Of a stretch of DNA of 64,000 bases, positions 20,364 through 28,955 are shown one piece after another. The stretch lies in assembly GCA_963377175.1 (NCBI GenBank), contig CAUJNA010002924.1, forward strand, positions 256,468 through 320,467. Direction: 5' to 3'. How positions within the stretch are numbered: the stretch's first letter is position 1; each line of letters opens with the position of its first letter. The notes beneath the pieces were generated by a model. The model was given only the letters and a program-made list of their open reading frames with translations. It was not told the origin of the DNA and ran no database searches. The translations under genes and the position numbers were made by a program. This DNA is from Effrenium voratum. Taxonomy: Eukaryota; Sar; Dinophyceae; Suessiales; Symbiodiniaceae.

Positions 20364-21957
20364 AGAGCAGACTTCCGGATTCGCGTAATTCCAGAACAGA
20401 CTCCGAAATCATATGCACAAATAATTCTCGCACATCTTCATCGGTTGTAAATGACTTGTTTGACCCTTTCAATTTAAAAACGAGTAAGCCTCCTTGTTTC
20501 GTATTCTGGCCTGTAAAATTGGTGTCTTGCATTTTCTCAAATGATATACCAATTACAAATTTATCTTCTCTAAATCGCTTGTAGGAAATACTAAAGGCAT
20601 CTTGGTCAGGGTTCAAATAGTGTAATGCTCGTTTTAAATAATATGCAGTTTCTGCCATTGATTGACATTCAAACTCTGGATATTTCTTATTATTAATTTG
20701 TAATTGCCAAGTCAAATCTAATTCAGAATTTTGAAAGCCTTTACCGCGGAATTGCGCACGGGTAAGATTACCATCGCCATCCACAGCATCTGGGTTTAAA
20801 CCGTCAAAGATTCTTGAATTAATCATAGGATTGTAAAAGTAATTCCATCGCTTGTAAATATAATTATCGTGTCTGTAGTAATTATTATTATCAGCATCTA
20901 CACCTGCTCTTGGCGGGCGATAGAGAGTAATAAAACAACCATTTAATTTAGAAGCGGATTTAACAATATTCATATTAATTTCAGTTCCTGCCGCGTTGAA
21001 TGATTGTGTCATAGTGTGATACATTGGAAATACTAATTTCAAACTTTGACCCTCTAACAAATGTTTTACTATATTATTGTTGACCGTGTTGTCCAATTGT
21101 ATTACCTCAGCACGAATGATTACGTTATTCAATTCCCACAAGGTGCTGGTGTCTCCAGTTGTGAAATAATAACCGTTGGCATCATTTTGAGTATTGACAT
21201 CAGTAACGGTAAAGGGTGCAATAACTGGTGCATGTTCGTCTGATACAATTGTAAATTCCAGTTCAAGGGGAGCATAACGAAGAGGTAAATAATAATTGCT
21301 TTCTAACAGTCCGCATACTGGTTTATGTCCTAATCGCATATAACCATTAGCGCCGGGTATTCCTGCTACTGAATGGCGAGTATATCGTGCTGTTAAATCT
21401 CCCCAATTGTTATGGTCTTTTGTAGTTGAAATTGTAACTGCCGCAGGGTCGGCGGCGGGATTGGTTCGTGTATTAACATCTAACATTTCTGCCAATCCAG
21501 TAGCATAAGTATGTCGCCAGTCATCATCCCAACGAGGATTAGCACCACCTTCTAAATCGTCCATATCTCTGGCATCTTGACTTTTAAAAGAATTATACAA
21601 TTCACAATGTCTATTGTATTCAATAATATCCTGAACCTGTTGTCCGCCTACTGTGCATCTATACCGACTGAAGAAGGATGATAAATTACCTAACGGTCGT
21701 AAAAAATGGCTTCGTGTTCCGTCGGTGTTTTGAAGATTTGCAAATAAACGAATACTTGATAAATCAATATATGTGTTGTCTTCTCCTGATATATGAAATC
21801 TAATTTGTTTATTACCCGCTTTCGGGTTATACACATTACTACCCGATGGAAAATAATTAACGTGTCTTCTGTCTGTGATGTATTGTGCTGTTTCTGGAAG
21901 TCCAAAATTTAACGAGTTAATCATTGTAGTTTCACTTTCTGCAATTATATTATCCAT
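20356..21957 (-). CDS. MCP: Major capsid protein, double jelly-roll
   Basis: A 533-residue capsid protein of the PLV/Polinton type that forms pseudo-hexameric capsomers. The strongest signature is at residues 85-124: FLRPLGNLSSFFSRYR, then CTVGGQQVQDIIEYNR and a helix. This is the loop and strand block shared by PLV capsid proteins. An earlier segment, QIRFHISGEDNTYIDLSSIR (51-70), matches the first strand of the N-terminal jelly roll. The length is usual for the family, and the C-terminal half shows the alternating beta pattern of a second roll. It is preceded on the same strand by a 73-residue gene 24 bases upstream, and followed by an overlapping small gene. Confidence 0.95.
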   Translation of the reverse strand: MDNIIAESETTMINSLNFGLPETAQYITDRRHVNYFPSGSNVYNPKAGNKQIRFHISGEDNTYIDLSSIRLFANLQNTDGTRSHFLRPLGNLSSFFSRYRCTVGGQQVQDIIEYNRHCELYNSFKSQDARDMDDLEGGANPRWDDDWRHTYATGLAEMLDVNTRTNPAADPAAVTISTTKDHNNWGDLTARYTRHSVAGIPGANGYMRLGHKPVCGLLESNYYLPLRYAPLELEFTIVSDEHAPVIAPFTVTDVNTQNDANGYYFTTGDTSTLWELNNVIIRAEVIQLDNTVNNNIVKHLLEGQSLKLVFPMYHTMTQSFNAAGTEINMNIVKSASKLNGCFITLYRPPRAGVDADNNNYYRHDNYIYKRWNYFYNPMINSRIFDGLNPDAVDGDGNLTRAQFRGKGFQNSELDLTWQLQINNKKYPEFECQSMAETAYYLKRALHYLNPDQDAFSISYKRFREDKFVIGISFEKMQDTNFTGQNTKQGGLLVFKLKGSNKSFTTDEDVRELFVHMISESVLELRESGSLLYD

Positions 21958-21981
21958 TACTTATATATGGTGATATAGATT

Positions 21982-22203
21982 TTATTTTTTTATTTTTATA
22001 TTTTTCTTATGTGGAAGCATTGTAGTAGAATTGTTTGAAGTTGTATTTTTTATAGTATTTATTAGATAATTATTTTTTGTATCAACTATATCTTTTAAAG
22101 TATCATAATCTAAATGTTTATATTGTTTATCGTATTTTGTAGGTTCTTTTGTCAGTTTCTTTTCTAATGGAATTTTGTTTTGCTTGTCTTTATTTCTAAA
22201 CAT
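21982..22203 (-). CDS. Small basic hypothetical protein
   Basis: A 73-residue Lys/Asn-rich frame just upstream of the major capsid gene. No domain or signal is recognised. It is accepted because it fills the space between two real genes on the same strand, with gaps of 24 and 11 bases and an ATG after an AT tract. A small DNA-binding or capsid-associated peptide is possible. Confidence 0.5.
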   Translation of the reverse strand: MFRNKDKQNKIPLEKKLTKEPTKYDKQYKHLDYDTLKDIVDTKNNYLINTIKNTTSNNSTTMLPHKKNIKIKK

Positions 22204-22214
22204 TATTATTAATA

Positions 22215-22658
22215 TTATTGAGATAATGTTAGTTCAGTTATACGCTTTATACAATCTTCTAATTCGTCTCTATACTTATACAAATAACTTAAATCATCTT
22301 CATCTAATGGAATTTTATTTTCTTCTTGTTCTTTTAAAAAGTCGGTATAATCAATTCTACTATAATCTGTATAATGTATCTTGTTATTTTCTGGATGTAA
22401 TTTTAAATAATCATTTTCATAATTAATAATTTCACTATACGTGCCTATTATAAGTCCTTCAATATTACCTTTTCTGTAGTATAAATGATTTAAATCATTG
22501 CTTTCGTGCTCTTCCTTATCTTTATTCAATACTTCCTTGCCACAATGACATTCGTAATTACTATTTGATATTTTGTGTTCTTTCTCTTTCTCTCGCTCTA
22601 TCAATCTTTCATAAGCATATTCAACATCATTGTCCCATTTCTCAGCATCAATACTCAT
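22215..22658 (-). CDS. CxC-H-H zinc-finger protein
   Basis: A 147-residue acidic protein with a finger at C37-x-C39, H51 and H58, the third member of the mini-finger family seen at 16415-16597 and 17657-17890. The remainder is helical and charged (Glu/Lys/Asp), with no further motif. It lies between the lipase and the small gene preceding the major capsid protein, so it is expressed with the virion genes. Confidence 0.7.
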   Translation of the reverse strand: MSIDAEKWDNDVEYAYERLIEREKEKEHKISNSNYECHCGKEVLNKDKEEHESNDLNHLYYRKGNIEGLIIGTYSEIINYENDYLKLHPENNKIHYTDYSRIDYTDFLKEQEENKIPLDEDDLSYLYKYRDELEDCIKRITELTLSQ

Positions 22659-22687
22659 ATATAACTTATATATATATATTTATTTAT

Positions 22688-23470
22688 TTATTGTTCTGGT
22701 GTTGAATTAGGATTGAACCCATTAGAAATATCAGTAGTAGGATTAATTTCAGTCATACCTTGTCCTGTCCAATTATTGAAACTGTGTTTATCTAATAAAT
22801 TATTGCTTTCTATTTCTCCAGTTATTGCCGCGTCATCGAACATTGCTATAGGGTCTCCACGATTTCTAAATCGTAAGTATCGCGGGTTTTTCTGTTGATT
22901 ACTTCCTGATACAAAAGGTGATGAATAAACAGTAGTAGCATATTTGTTCCCGTGTCTGTTGTTGATTTCTTGAACAACGGATGAACCGAGGGAATGGCCG
23001 ACCAGTCTATCAACATCTGGATTTTTACTTAATTCTTCCATTGCGTCCTTATATCTTTCGCTTAATTGAACATTATGAGTAGGAATAAAAAACAAATCTG
23101 CAATTACATCATTGACTTTGTGATTTAGTCCCGTTTTAGCACCAGTGCCACCAATATATAATGTGTTGCCTATTCTTGTTATTCCATTTACATTTGAATA
23201 CGCGGCGTCTAAACCTTTAACATCATCAATCTTATTTTTATTTTGAACATTGATTTCTTCAGCATAGCGTGTTTTATGTTTCATTATCTGCTTATCAAAA
23301 TGTTTATTGAAACCTCCTATTTTGTCTTCCAATGTCTTTTTATGGTTAAAAAATACATCTTCTATTAAATCCTTACCTGCTGTGTATGCTTTATCACTTG
23401 CCACACCTGCCATTATTTGTGTAGGTGTCCTGCCTTCAATAGCACCTAATAATAATTGTCTTCCTATCAT
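22688..23470 (-). CDS. Class 3 lipase-like alpha/beta hydrolase
   Basis: A 260-residue predicted lipase or phospholipase. The nucleophile elbow is GHSLG (158-162), with S160. A likely complete triad is formed with D206 (in NRGDP, the usual class 3 context NxxDP) and H229 (DKHSF). The LYIGGTG strand (104-110) lies where the oxyanion segment is expected. The N-terminus is hydrophobic and Gly-rich (GRQLLLGAIEG), a possible membrane-active helix. It is the first gene of the minus-strand virion block, divergent from the minor capsid gene, so an in-virion enzyme that breaches a membrane on entry is a reasonable inference, not shown. Confidence 0.85.
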   Translation of the reverse strand: MIGRQLLLGAIEGRTPTQIMAGVASDKAYTAGKDLIEDVFFNHKKTLEDKIGGFNKHFDKQIMKHKTRYAEEINVQNKNKIDDVKGLDAAYSNVNGITRIGNTLYIGGTGAKTGLNHKVNDVIADLFFIPTHNVQLSERYKDAMEELSKNPDVDRLVGHSLGSSVVQEINNRHGNKYATTVYSSPFVSGSNQQKNPRYLRFRNRGDPIAMFDDAAITGEIESNNLLDKHSFNNWTGQGMTEINPTTDISNGFNPNSTPEQ

Positions 23471-23540
23471 ATATTATTAATATATATTTTTTAAATTATC
23501 AATAATAATTATATTATAATTTCTATTGTATATTATATTT

Positions 23541-24395
23541 ATGAGTGACAGATTAACATATAAAAAAATCTATGTTGATAGTGCTTACAGATTACCAGAA
23601 AGTAATTCTACCAGCGATTTTATTATAGAACTTGACCAAAACTTTGAAATTCCACCAAGAACAAAAATGTTCGTGACAGAGTGTTCATTCAGCACTCCGT
23701 TTTATACAACAGAGAAAGGGTTTTACGAACGTTTCTATATTATGTTATATAATAGTTCAAATGTCTTATTAAGAAGCACTGCCGTTGATGTATCCGGTGA
23801 AATTTATTATGCTAATCAATTATCATACAAAATACAAACGGAATTAAACACGGCATTTAATGATATTGTACCTGACTTATTCTTAACAGTATATGGACAA
23901 AGCGAACGCAAAATGGAACTTAAATTAAATGACCCTCTAAATTACAAAATCAAAATACCTACAGATGAAGAATTAGAAACTTATGTAAATGGCGAATGGA
24001 ACAGAGGACAGTTTGAATATGACAACTTGAGACCAAAAGCTATCAATTATTTATTAAGTAATTATATTGCCTATGAACCTGCGTCATCTTGGTTAAGTGG
24101 ATACTTTAATTTAGTTCCTTTTCAGAATATATACATAAATTGTCCTCAATTAAGCGATTATAAATATTCAGCACCTAATAATTTCAGCAGTTCAGTAATT
24201 AAAAAAGTTCAAATTAATCAACAACTTGGCGGAGTTATAACAGATTTTACAGCGCCCATATATGCAGATTTTATTGATGTAGGCGGTAAAAATATTAAGA
24301 GACTACACTTTAGAATAACAACTTCAAGAAACGAATTAATTGATTTTCACGGCGTTCCCATTTCTTTTAGCATTCTCTTTCAATTAGATAATTGA
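23541..24395 (+). CDS. Minor capsid (penton-like) protein
   Basis: A 284-residue single jelly-roll protein of the PLV/Polinton minor capsid type, which forms the vertices. The N-terminus, KKIYVDSAYRLPESNSTSDF then IIEL, is the typical 'D-S-x-x-R ... S-D-F' strand of this family. The C-terminus, IKRLHFRITTSRNELIDFHG, with a last strand SFSILFQL, is equally typical. The ATG at 23541 is the first in frame; translating earlier would need TTG. It faces the lipase gene across a 70-base divergent promoter gap and leads the plus-strand virion block. Confidence 0.88.
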   Translation: MSDRLTYKKIYVDSAYRLPESNSTSDFIIELDQNFEIPPRTKMFVTECSFSTPFYTTEKGFYERFYIMLYNSSNVLLRSTAVDVSGEIYYANQLSYKIQTELNTAFNDIVPDLFLTVYGQSERKMELKLNDPLNYKIKIPTDEELETYVNGEWNRGQFEYDNLRPKAINYLLSNYIAYEPASSWLSGYFNLVPFQNIYINCPQLSDYKYSAPNNFSSSVIKKVQINQQLGGVITDFTAPIYADFIDVGGKNIKRLHFRITTSRNELIDFHGVPISFSILFQLDN

Positions 24396-24457
24396 ATAAA
24401 CAACCTAAATATTAATATTTATATCAAATTATTAATATTAATATTTCTCAATTTGTC

Positions 24458-24499
24458 CATATAGACAAAATATATAAAACATATAGACAAAATATATAA
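24458..24499 (+). promoter_or_regulatory. Duplicated 20-bp upstream sequence
   Basis: CATATAGACAAAATATATAA occurs twice, at 24458-24477 and 24480-24499, just before the ATG at 24510. The tandem placement directly before a start codon suggests a promoter element or its duplication. Confidence 0.5.
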
Positions 24500-24509
24500 T
24501 ATATTATAT

Positions 24510-25067
24510 ATGTCAGAAGTCGAACCTGAAATTACTAATACAATTGAAGCAGACGAGCCAGTAAATGAATTACCACCAATTGAAGAAGAAGCACCAAAGG
24601 CAGAACCAACAATAGAAGCACCAACAGAAGCGAAACCTATAGAACCATTGAAAAACAACTCAAAAACTCAAGCACGCAATGAAAAGAAAATAACCTGTCC
24701 AAAATGTGCCAAAACTTTAACATTAAAATCTTACAGATACAGTCATGAACGCAATTGCCAAGGACCATTAGAATCTAAACCAATTAAATCAATCAAACCA
24801 AAAGCAGTTCCAATAGCAAAACCCCAGAAGGTAGAATACCACGAAGTAGCGCACCACGAAGAAAATCAACAACCACAACCGCAACAAAATAATATACTAG
24901 CGAACACACCACCCCCAAGAAGAATGCAACAACAACCGCCTCCAAACCCGCTACACAATATAGCACAGCATTACCAATTATTGCAAAATGAATATTTGAG
25001 ACAGAAGCAAGAAAAATACAATGCATTAAATAAAGGTATATTTGGGTCAAGAGGAAAAAAAAGATAG
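24510..25067 (+). CDS. Zinc-finger protein with acidic N-terminus
   Basis: A 185-residue protein with three parts: an acidic, proline-rich N-terminus (1-50); one zinc finger CPKC ... H79 ... C83 (C63, C66) in the segment CPKCAKTLTLKSYRYSHERN; and a Gln/Pro-rich linker ending in a helical, basic C-terminus (GSRGKKR). It lies between the minor capsid and fibre genes with gaps of 114 and 35 bases. A virion or genome-associated role fits its location; no enzyme motif is seen. Confidence 0.75.
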   Translation: MSEVEPEITNTIEADEPVNELPPIEEEAPKAEPTIEAPTEAKPIEPLKNNSKTQARNEKKITCPKCAKTLTLKSYRYSHERNCQGPLESKPIKSIKPKAVPIAKPQKVEYHEVAHHEENQQPQPQQNNILANTPPPRRMQQQPPPNPLHNIAQHYQLLQNEYLRQKQEKYNALNKGIFGSRGKKR

Positions 25068-25102
25068 TATATATTTATTTTATAACCTACTATATAATAA
25101 TT

Positions 25103-27193
25103 ATGTTTTCAACATTATCATTGGATGGCTCAAGCAGAATTATAGCAAGTGAATTAGTATTAATAAATTCAACAGAACCATCGACCTTAAGCACTGTTTA
25201 TGCTACGAAACAAGAATTATCAGACACCGCAGGCGCATTAGGCGGAGGTTATACAATTGAAGAAGTTGATGCTCTTATTTTAGCACAAAAAAATAAGATA
25301 GATGCAAACATATCAGCAATATCAGGAATTAATGCAACATCAACAACAATGTTTGATGAACAAATAAATCAAAATATAACAATCACAAGCAACCTTAATA
25401 ATACTACTGCTTACGGACTTACAATAACTTCAATACTACCGACTATATCCGCAAATACAATTAAACTTGACACAAATGCTAATAATATTAGTTCTAATAC
25501 TTTTTTAATCAGTAATTTAAACGCTACAATAACATCAAACTTCAATACCATTAGTTCTAATACATTCTTAGTAGGAAATTTCAATAATACAATCACTTCA
25601 AACTTCAATACTATAAGTTCAAATTCTTCACTAATAACAGGACACGGAAACACAATATCAACAATTTTAGCAGATGTATCAACATTATATGCAAACGATA
25701 CTAATTTATTCAATACTAACACAGCCTACAGCAATACATTTTCTTCAATCATATCAGCCAACACTACACAAGATTTATTAATAACTGAAAATTCAAATAC
25801 GATTAATAGTTTATTAGCAACGGATTTACAAAAATTAGATAAACTAGATTTAAGCAATCAATCAGTATCGGGTCCGGTTACATTTCATGACTCTATTGCA
25901 ATGGTTACTGGCAATACTTTATTTTGTAATAATTATAGGGCGCCAAGTAATGGATTACACATTCAATTCGTAATGTTTAACAGAGAATTTAATATTAATA
26001 GAGATGGCAGAATGTGGATGAGTAGTTCAGGAGGTCAATGGGAAACTCAAATAGGAGATGCTAATGTTGGTCGTGTCTGGGTCAAGGATAGGTTTGGTTT
26101 AGGTGCTGTTGGTGTTTCTGGTTATGTTTTAAACTGTGCCGGACAAGCGAGATTTACCAGTGCTGTTCAGTTTGTAGGAACTGACAACGCAATAAGTCTT
26201 AACAATGGTTCATTTTTAAATTTTAATAACAATGGTTCAATACGAAGATATACACCAGATGCTACAGAAGGCTTATATATGGCGCATAATAATTTTCTTG
26301 CTTGTAGTATCGGAGATATAACCAATGCTTCTAACCAATATTTTATGTGCGACGGTGCAGTATCAAAAACCATTTTCAATAAACCAGTTGATATATTAGG
26401 TGATGTATACACAAACGGCGATTTAACAATGGTTTCTGGTAAGAAAGTTGAAGTCAATCAGGTTCAGTCAGTATCAGGAAATACTTTATTATTACAAAAT
26501 TCACCGAGTGGCAATGTTCAATTTGGCAACACATCAAAACTAATAATTGATAATGCTGAAATGTATGTCGATACAAATGATTTAATAATCAGGAATAGCA
26601 ACACGTCAAACTCTATTAATTTGGTTGTTGGATTATCTTCAACATATGCTGATAATAAAATTATTTTAAATAGTGGTAGCAATAGCGAATTACGAGGCGA
26701 CTGGACTATTGACGGTGATATGACTTTTGGAATTGCTCATAAAATCAATTTGAGACATTTAAATAGTGATGCTGTTTTAAGATTAGAAGCATCAACAACT
26801 ATTGATAGTTATATTGATGGCACTAAATATTTACAATTGGATGATACTCAATTTTCATCATTTAACGGATTTAATTTAAGTAGCGATAAGAGACTGAAAG
26901 ATAATATAGAAGATGTAGAAGATGATACTATAAATATGGTAAAAAACATTAAGATTAAAACATTTGTTAAAAATCAAAAAACTAAAAAGACTGAATTAGG
27001 ATGGATTGCTCAAGATGTTCAACAATACACAAATCCTAAATATAATATTGTAAATGAAACAGGAGAATACTTAACAATGTGTTATGACAGAATGGCCTGT
27101 ATTAGTTGGGATGCTTTATCAAAACTAATCCATCGCGTAGAATATTTGGAGAACGAAGTCTTTAAAAAGAAAAATAAAAAAAGACAAGTCTAA
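25103..27193 (+). CDS. Fibre-like protein with Peptidase S74 chaperone domain
   Basis: A 696-residue protein built like a phage tail fibre. Residues about 125-190 carry repeats of the pattern NTISSNTFLISNLNATITSN, a beta-helical or coiled stalk. The middle is Gly/Asn/Ser-rich and beta-like. The C-terminus from about residue 593 matches the intramolecular chaperone of endosialidase (Peptidase S74): SSDKRLKDNI (S594 the likely nucleophile), then ELGWIAQDVQ, then a terminal helix. In known members this domain trimerises the fibre and cuts itself off. It is probably the host-attachment fibre, with the minor capsid gene just upstream. Confidence 0.88.
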   Translation: MFSTLSLDGSSRIIASELVLINSTEPSTLSTVYATKQELSDTAGALGGGYTIEEVDALILAQKNKIDANISAISGINATSTTMFDEQINQNITITSNLNNTTAYGLTITSILPTISANTIKLDTNANNISSNTFLISNLNATITSNFNTISSNTFLVGNFNNTITSNFNTISSNSSLITGHGNTISTILADVSTLYANDTNLFNTNTAYSNTFSSIISANTTQDLLITENSNTINSLLATDLQKLDKLDLSNQSVSGPVTFHDSIAMVTGNTLFCNNYRAPSNGLHIQFVMFNREFNINRDGRMWMSSSGGQWETQIGDANVGRVWVKDRFGLGAVGVSGYVLNCAGQARFTSAVQFVGTDNAISLNNGSFLNFNNNGSIRRYTPDATEGLYMAHNNFLACSIGDITNASNQYFMCDGAVSKTIFNKPVDILGDVYTNGDLTMVSGKKVEVNQVQSVSGNTLLLQNSPSGNVQFGNTSKLIIDNAEMYVDTNDLIIRNSNTSNSINLVVGLSSTYADNKIILNSGSNSELRGDWTIDGDMTFGIAHKINLRHLNSDAVLRLEASTTIDSYIDGTKYLQLDDTQFSSFNGFNLSSDKRLKDNIEDVEDDTINMVKNIKIKTFVKNQKTKKTELGWIAQDVQQYTNPKYNIVNETGEYLTMCYDRMACISWDALSKLIHRVEYLENEVFKKKNKKRQV

Positions 27194-27251
27194 ATAATAT
27201 TTATGCGAGAAGTGATATTAAACTTCAAAAATAAAAACATTTAGTTTAAAA

Positions 27252-27278
27252 AATCTTGTAAAATGTATTTAAAGAAAT
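27252..27278 (+). promoter_or_regulatory. Inverted-arm promoter motif, copy 2 (divergent)
   Basis: AATCTTGTAAAATGTATTTA followed by AAGAAAT; a shorter variant of the motif, 27 bases before the ATG at 27306. Confidence 0.65.
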
Positions 27279-27305
27279 ATAAAATATAATATAATATATA
27301 ATATA

Positions 27306-27587
27306 ATGAGTATTAAACCTGAAGATATGACATTAGAACAAATCAAGGAACAACTGGCACTATATAATAGATTGTATTATCAAAAGAGACGAGTAGAAAA
27401 AGACTTTATGGAAACCAAGAGAGCAAGTGCTATCAGGTATAATAGGAGAAAGAAATTAGACAAGATGGCAGAAAATGGAGAAATTAATTTAAAAGATATT
27501 GATTATGAAAATAAACCAGAAGATTTACAGAATACAAAACCCAGAAAATATAAGGCACAAACATATAAAGTTATAACAGTTGAATAA
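27306..27587 (+). CDS. Small basic helical protein
   Basis: Ninety-three residues, helical and strongly basic (YYQKRRVEKDF, IRYNRRKKLDK), with no known domain. The composition suggests nucleic acid binding. It has its own copy of the inverted-arm motif and is followed by the GC-rich hairpin array, so it appears to be an independent transcription unit at the border between the virion and replication blocks. Confidence 0.7.
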   Translation: MSIKPEDMTLEQIKEQLALYNRLYYQKRRVEKDFMETKRASAIRYNRRKKLDKMAENGEINLKDIDYENKPEDLQNTKPRKYKAQTYKVITVE

Positions 27588-27686
27588 ATAATATCTATTA
27601 AAATTTCAATATTTTAAGTAATGTTTATTAAAATTTATATATTTTAATAAATATTTGGTGCATTTTTTGGTTTTTAGGTTTTGAAA

Positions 27687-27895
27687 CCCCCAGAGCGGGG
27701 GGTTCATTCCCCCCAGAGCGGGGGGTTCATCCCCCCCAGAGCGGGGGATTTGCCTGAAAATCTTGAAATTAGGTGCTGTTTTGCTGTTCCCCCCAGAGCG
27801 GGGGGTTCATTCCCCCCTGTGTGGGGGGTTCATTCCCCCCTGTGTGGGGGGTTCATTCCCCCCTGTGTGGGGGGTTCATTCCCCCTGTGTGGGGG
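27687..27895. repeat. Array of eight GC-rich hairpins
   Basis: Eight perfect hairpins (27687-27702, 27709-27725, 27731-27747, 27789-27805, 27812-27828, 27835-27851, 27858-27874, 27881-27895), each with about 5-7 C, a 5-base loop and 5-6 G. The first four have the loop AGAGC and the last four TGTGT, spaced by TTCAT at a period of 23. The array is bordered by GGTTTTGAAACC-like sequence on the left and ATTTGAAACC on the right. It is very GC-rich inside an AT-rich provirus. The open frame across it (27681-27926) is an artefact of the repeat. Confidence 0.9.
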
Positions 27896-27956
27896 ATTTG
27901 AAACCATAAATTCAGGAAAAATATAAAAATATATAGAAATTTTACTATAAAAAATA

Positions 27957-27985
27957 ATTTCTTGTAAAAAAATATTTAAAGAAAT
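27957..27985 (+). promoter_or_regulatory. Inverted-arm promoter motif, copy 3
   Basis: ATTTCTT and AAGAAAT arms around GTAAAAAAATATTTA, 18 bases before the ATG at 28004, or 27 bases before Met4 at 28013, which would equal the spacing at other genes. Confidence 0.75.
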
Positions 27986-28003
27986 ATTTTATAATACTAT
28001 TAT

Positions 28004-28954
28004 ATGGTGAAAATGTTCAGTGAGATTGAGCAGGAGGAAATCATTAGTGAATTCTTAAATAAAATCAACATGAATGACACTATAAGAATGATAAATAAAA
28101 AAATTGGAATGTGTAAAGACTGTAAATTTAATTATAATAATATTCAATTATATAAAACTAAATTATCAGAAAATATTATTAAACACATATGCAAATATAA
28201 TTATAAAGAATGTTATAAATGCAAAAGATTAAAACAGTTGAACACATTTGTAAATATTGACACTTGCAATAAGTCAAAAGAATTCATCAAACTAACTGAA
28301 ATAATTGAAAATGAAAAGGAAGAAGACACAACCGTCACAATAAACAACATCAAGGATTATTATTTTACAAAATTATATAAGTTTCCGACATTCAAATTTA
28401 TCAAATCCAATTTATTAAAGGATGTTAAAGGAAGGCACAACTACACAAGGGACATACACGACAGAATAAAGGACTGTTATGAATTATACTACAAAGGAAA
28501 TATTAAAACTGAAAGCGCTGGAGTAGATTTAGGCGATACACCAATTTATAAAACAGTTGAAATAAAATACATAGAAACATATAAAAATGGTCTAGTAGAT
28601 AGATTGTTTGATGAGTATAAGAATGATGATGACATACCAAAAAACCAAAAGAATAGACGGGATTGTTTTAGATATATTGAAAATAATATTTCGAACACGT
28701 TAAACATATTCAAAATAATATTATCACACATTTTCAATAAGCAGGATAATGCACTTTCTAATATCCTTTTTAATGATGTAGGACAAAATATTTATAAGCA
28801 CTATACAAAAGAAATAGAAATAAGCGAGAGAATACAAAATATGATATTTAGTTCATACCCAAGTATCAAAGATATCAAACCGCAGACTAATAGGAGTAAC
28901 CAAAAACAACAACAGTACGAAGCATATTTAAATAGTGCTGAAGATTTTGAATAA
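28004..28954 (+). CDS. CxxC zinc / F-box-like protein upstream of integrase
   Basis: A 316-residue protein. Two cysteine pairs, C37/C40 (CKDC) and C70/C73 (CYKC, plus C63), surround a short helix LYKTKLSENIIKHICKY. The same layout (CxxC, LYK-x-x-LP-x-x-I, CxxCK) recurs in the gene at 33989-34513, so the two are paralogous. The C-terminal two-thirds is helical and charged, with no catalytic motif. The motif copy at 27957-27985 suggests Met4 (28013) as an alternative start. The integrase frame begins one base after the stop, so the two are probably one transcript. Confidence 0.75.
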   Translation: MVKMFSEIEQEEIISEFLNKINMNDTIRMINKKIGMCKDCKFNYNNIQLYKTKLSENIIKHICKYNYKECYKCKRLKQLNTFVNIDTCNKSKEFIKLTEIIENEKEEDTTVTINNIKDYYFTKLYKFPTFKFIKSNLLKDVKGRHNYTRDIHDRIKDCYELYYKGNIKTESAGVDLGDTPIYKTVEIKYIETYKNGLVDRLFDEYKNDDDIPKNQKNRRDCFRYIENNISNTLNIFKIILSHIFNKQDNALSNILFNDVGQNIYKHYTKEIEISERIQNMIFSSYPSIKDIKPQTNRSNQKQQQYEAYLNSAEDFE

Positions 28955-28955
28955 A

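Noticed and set aside
27681..27926. 81-residue frame rich in Pro/Gly
   Set aside because: It is read through the GC hairpin array and has no independent support.
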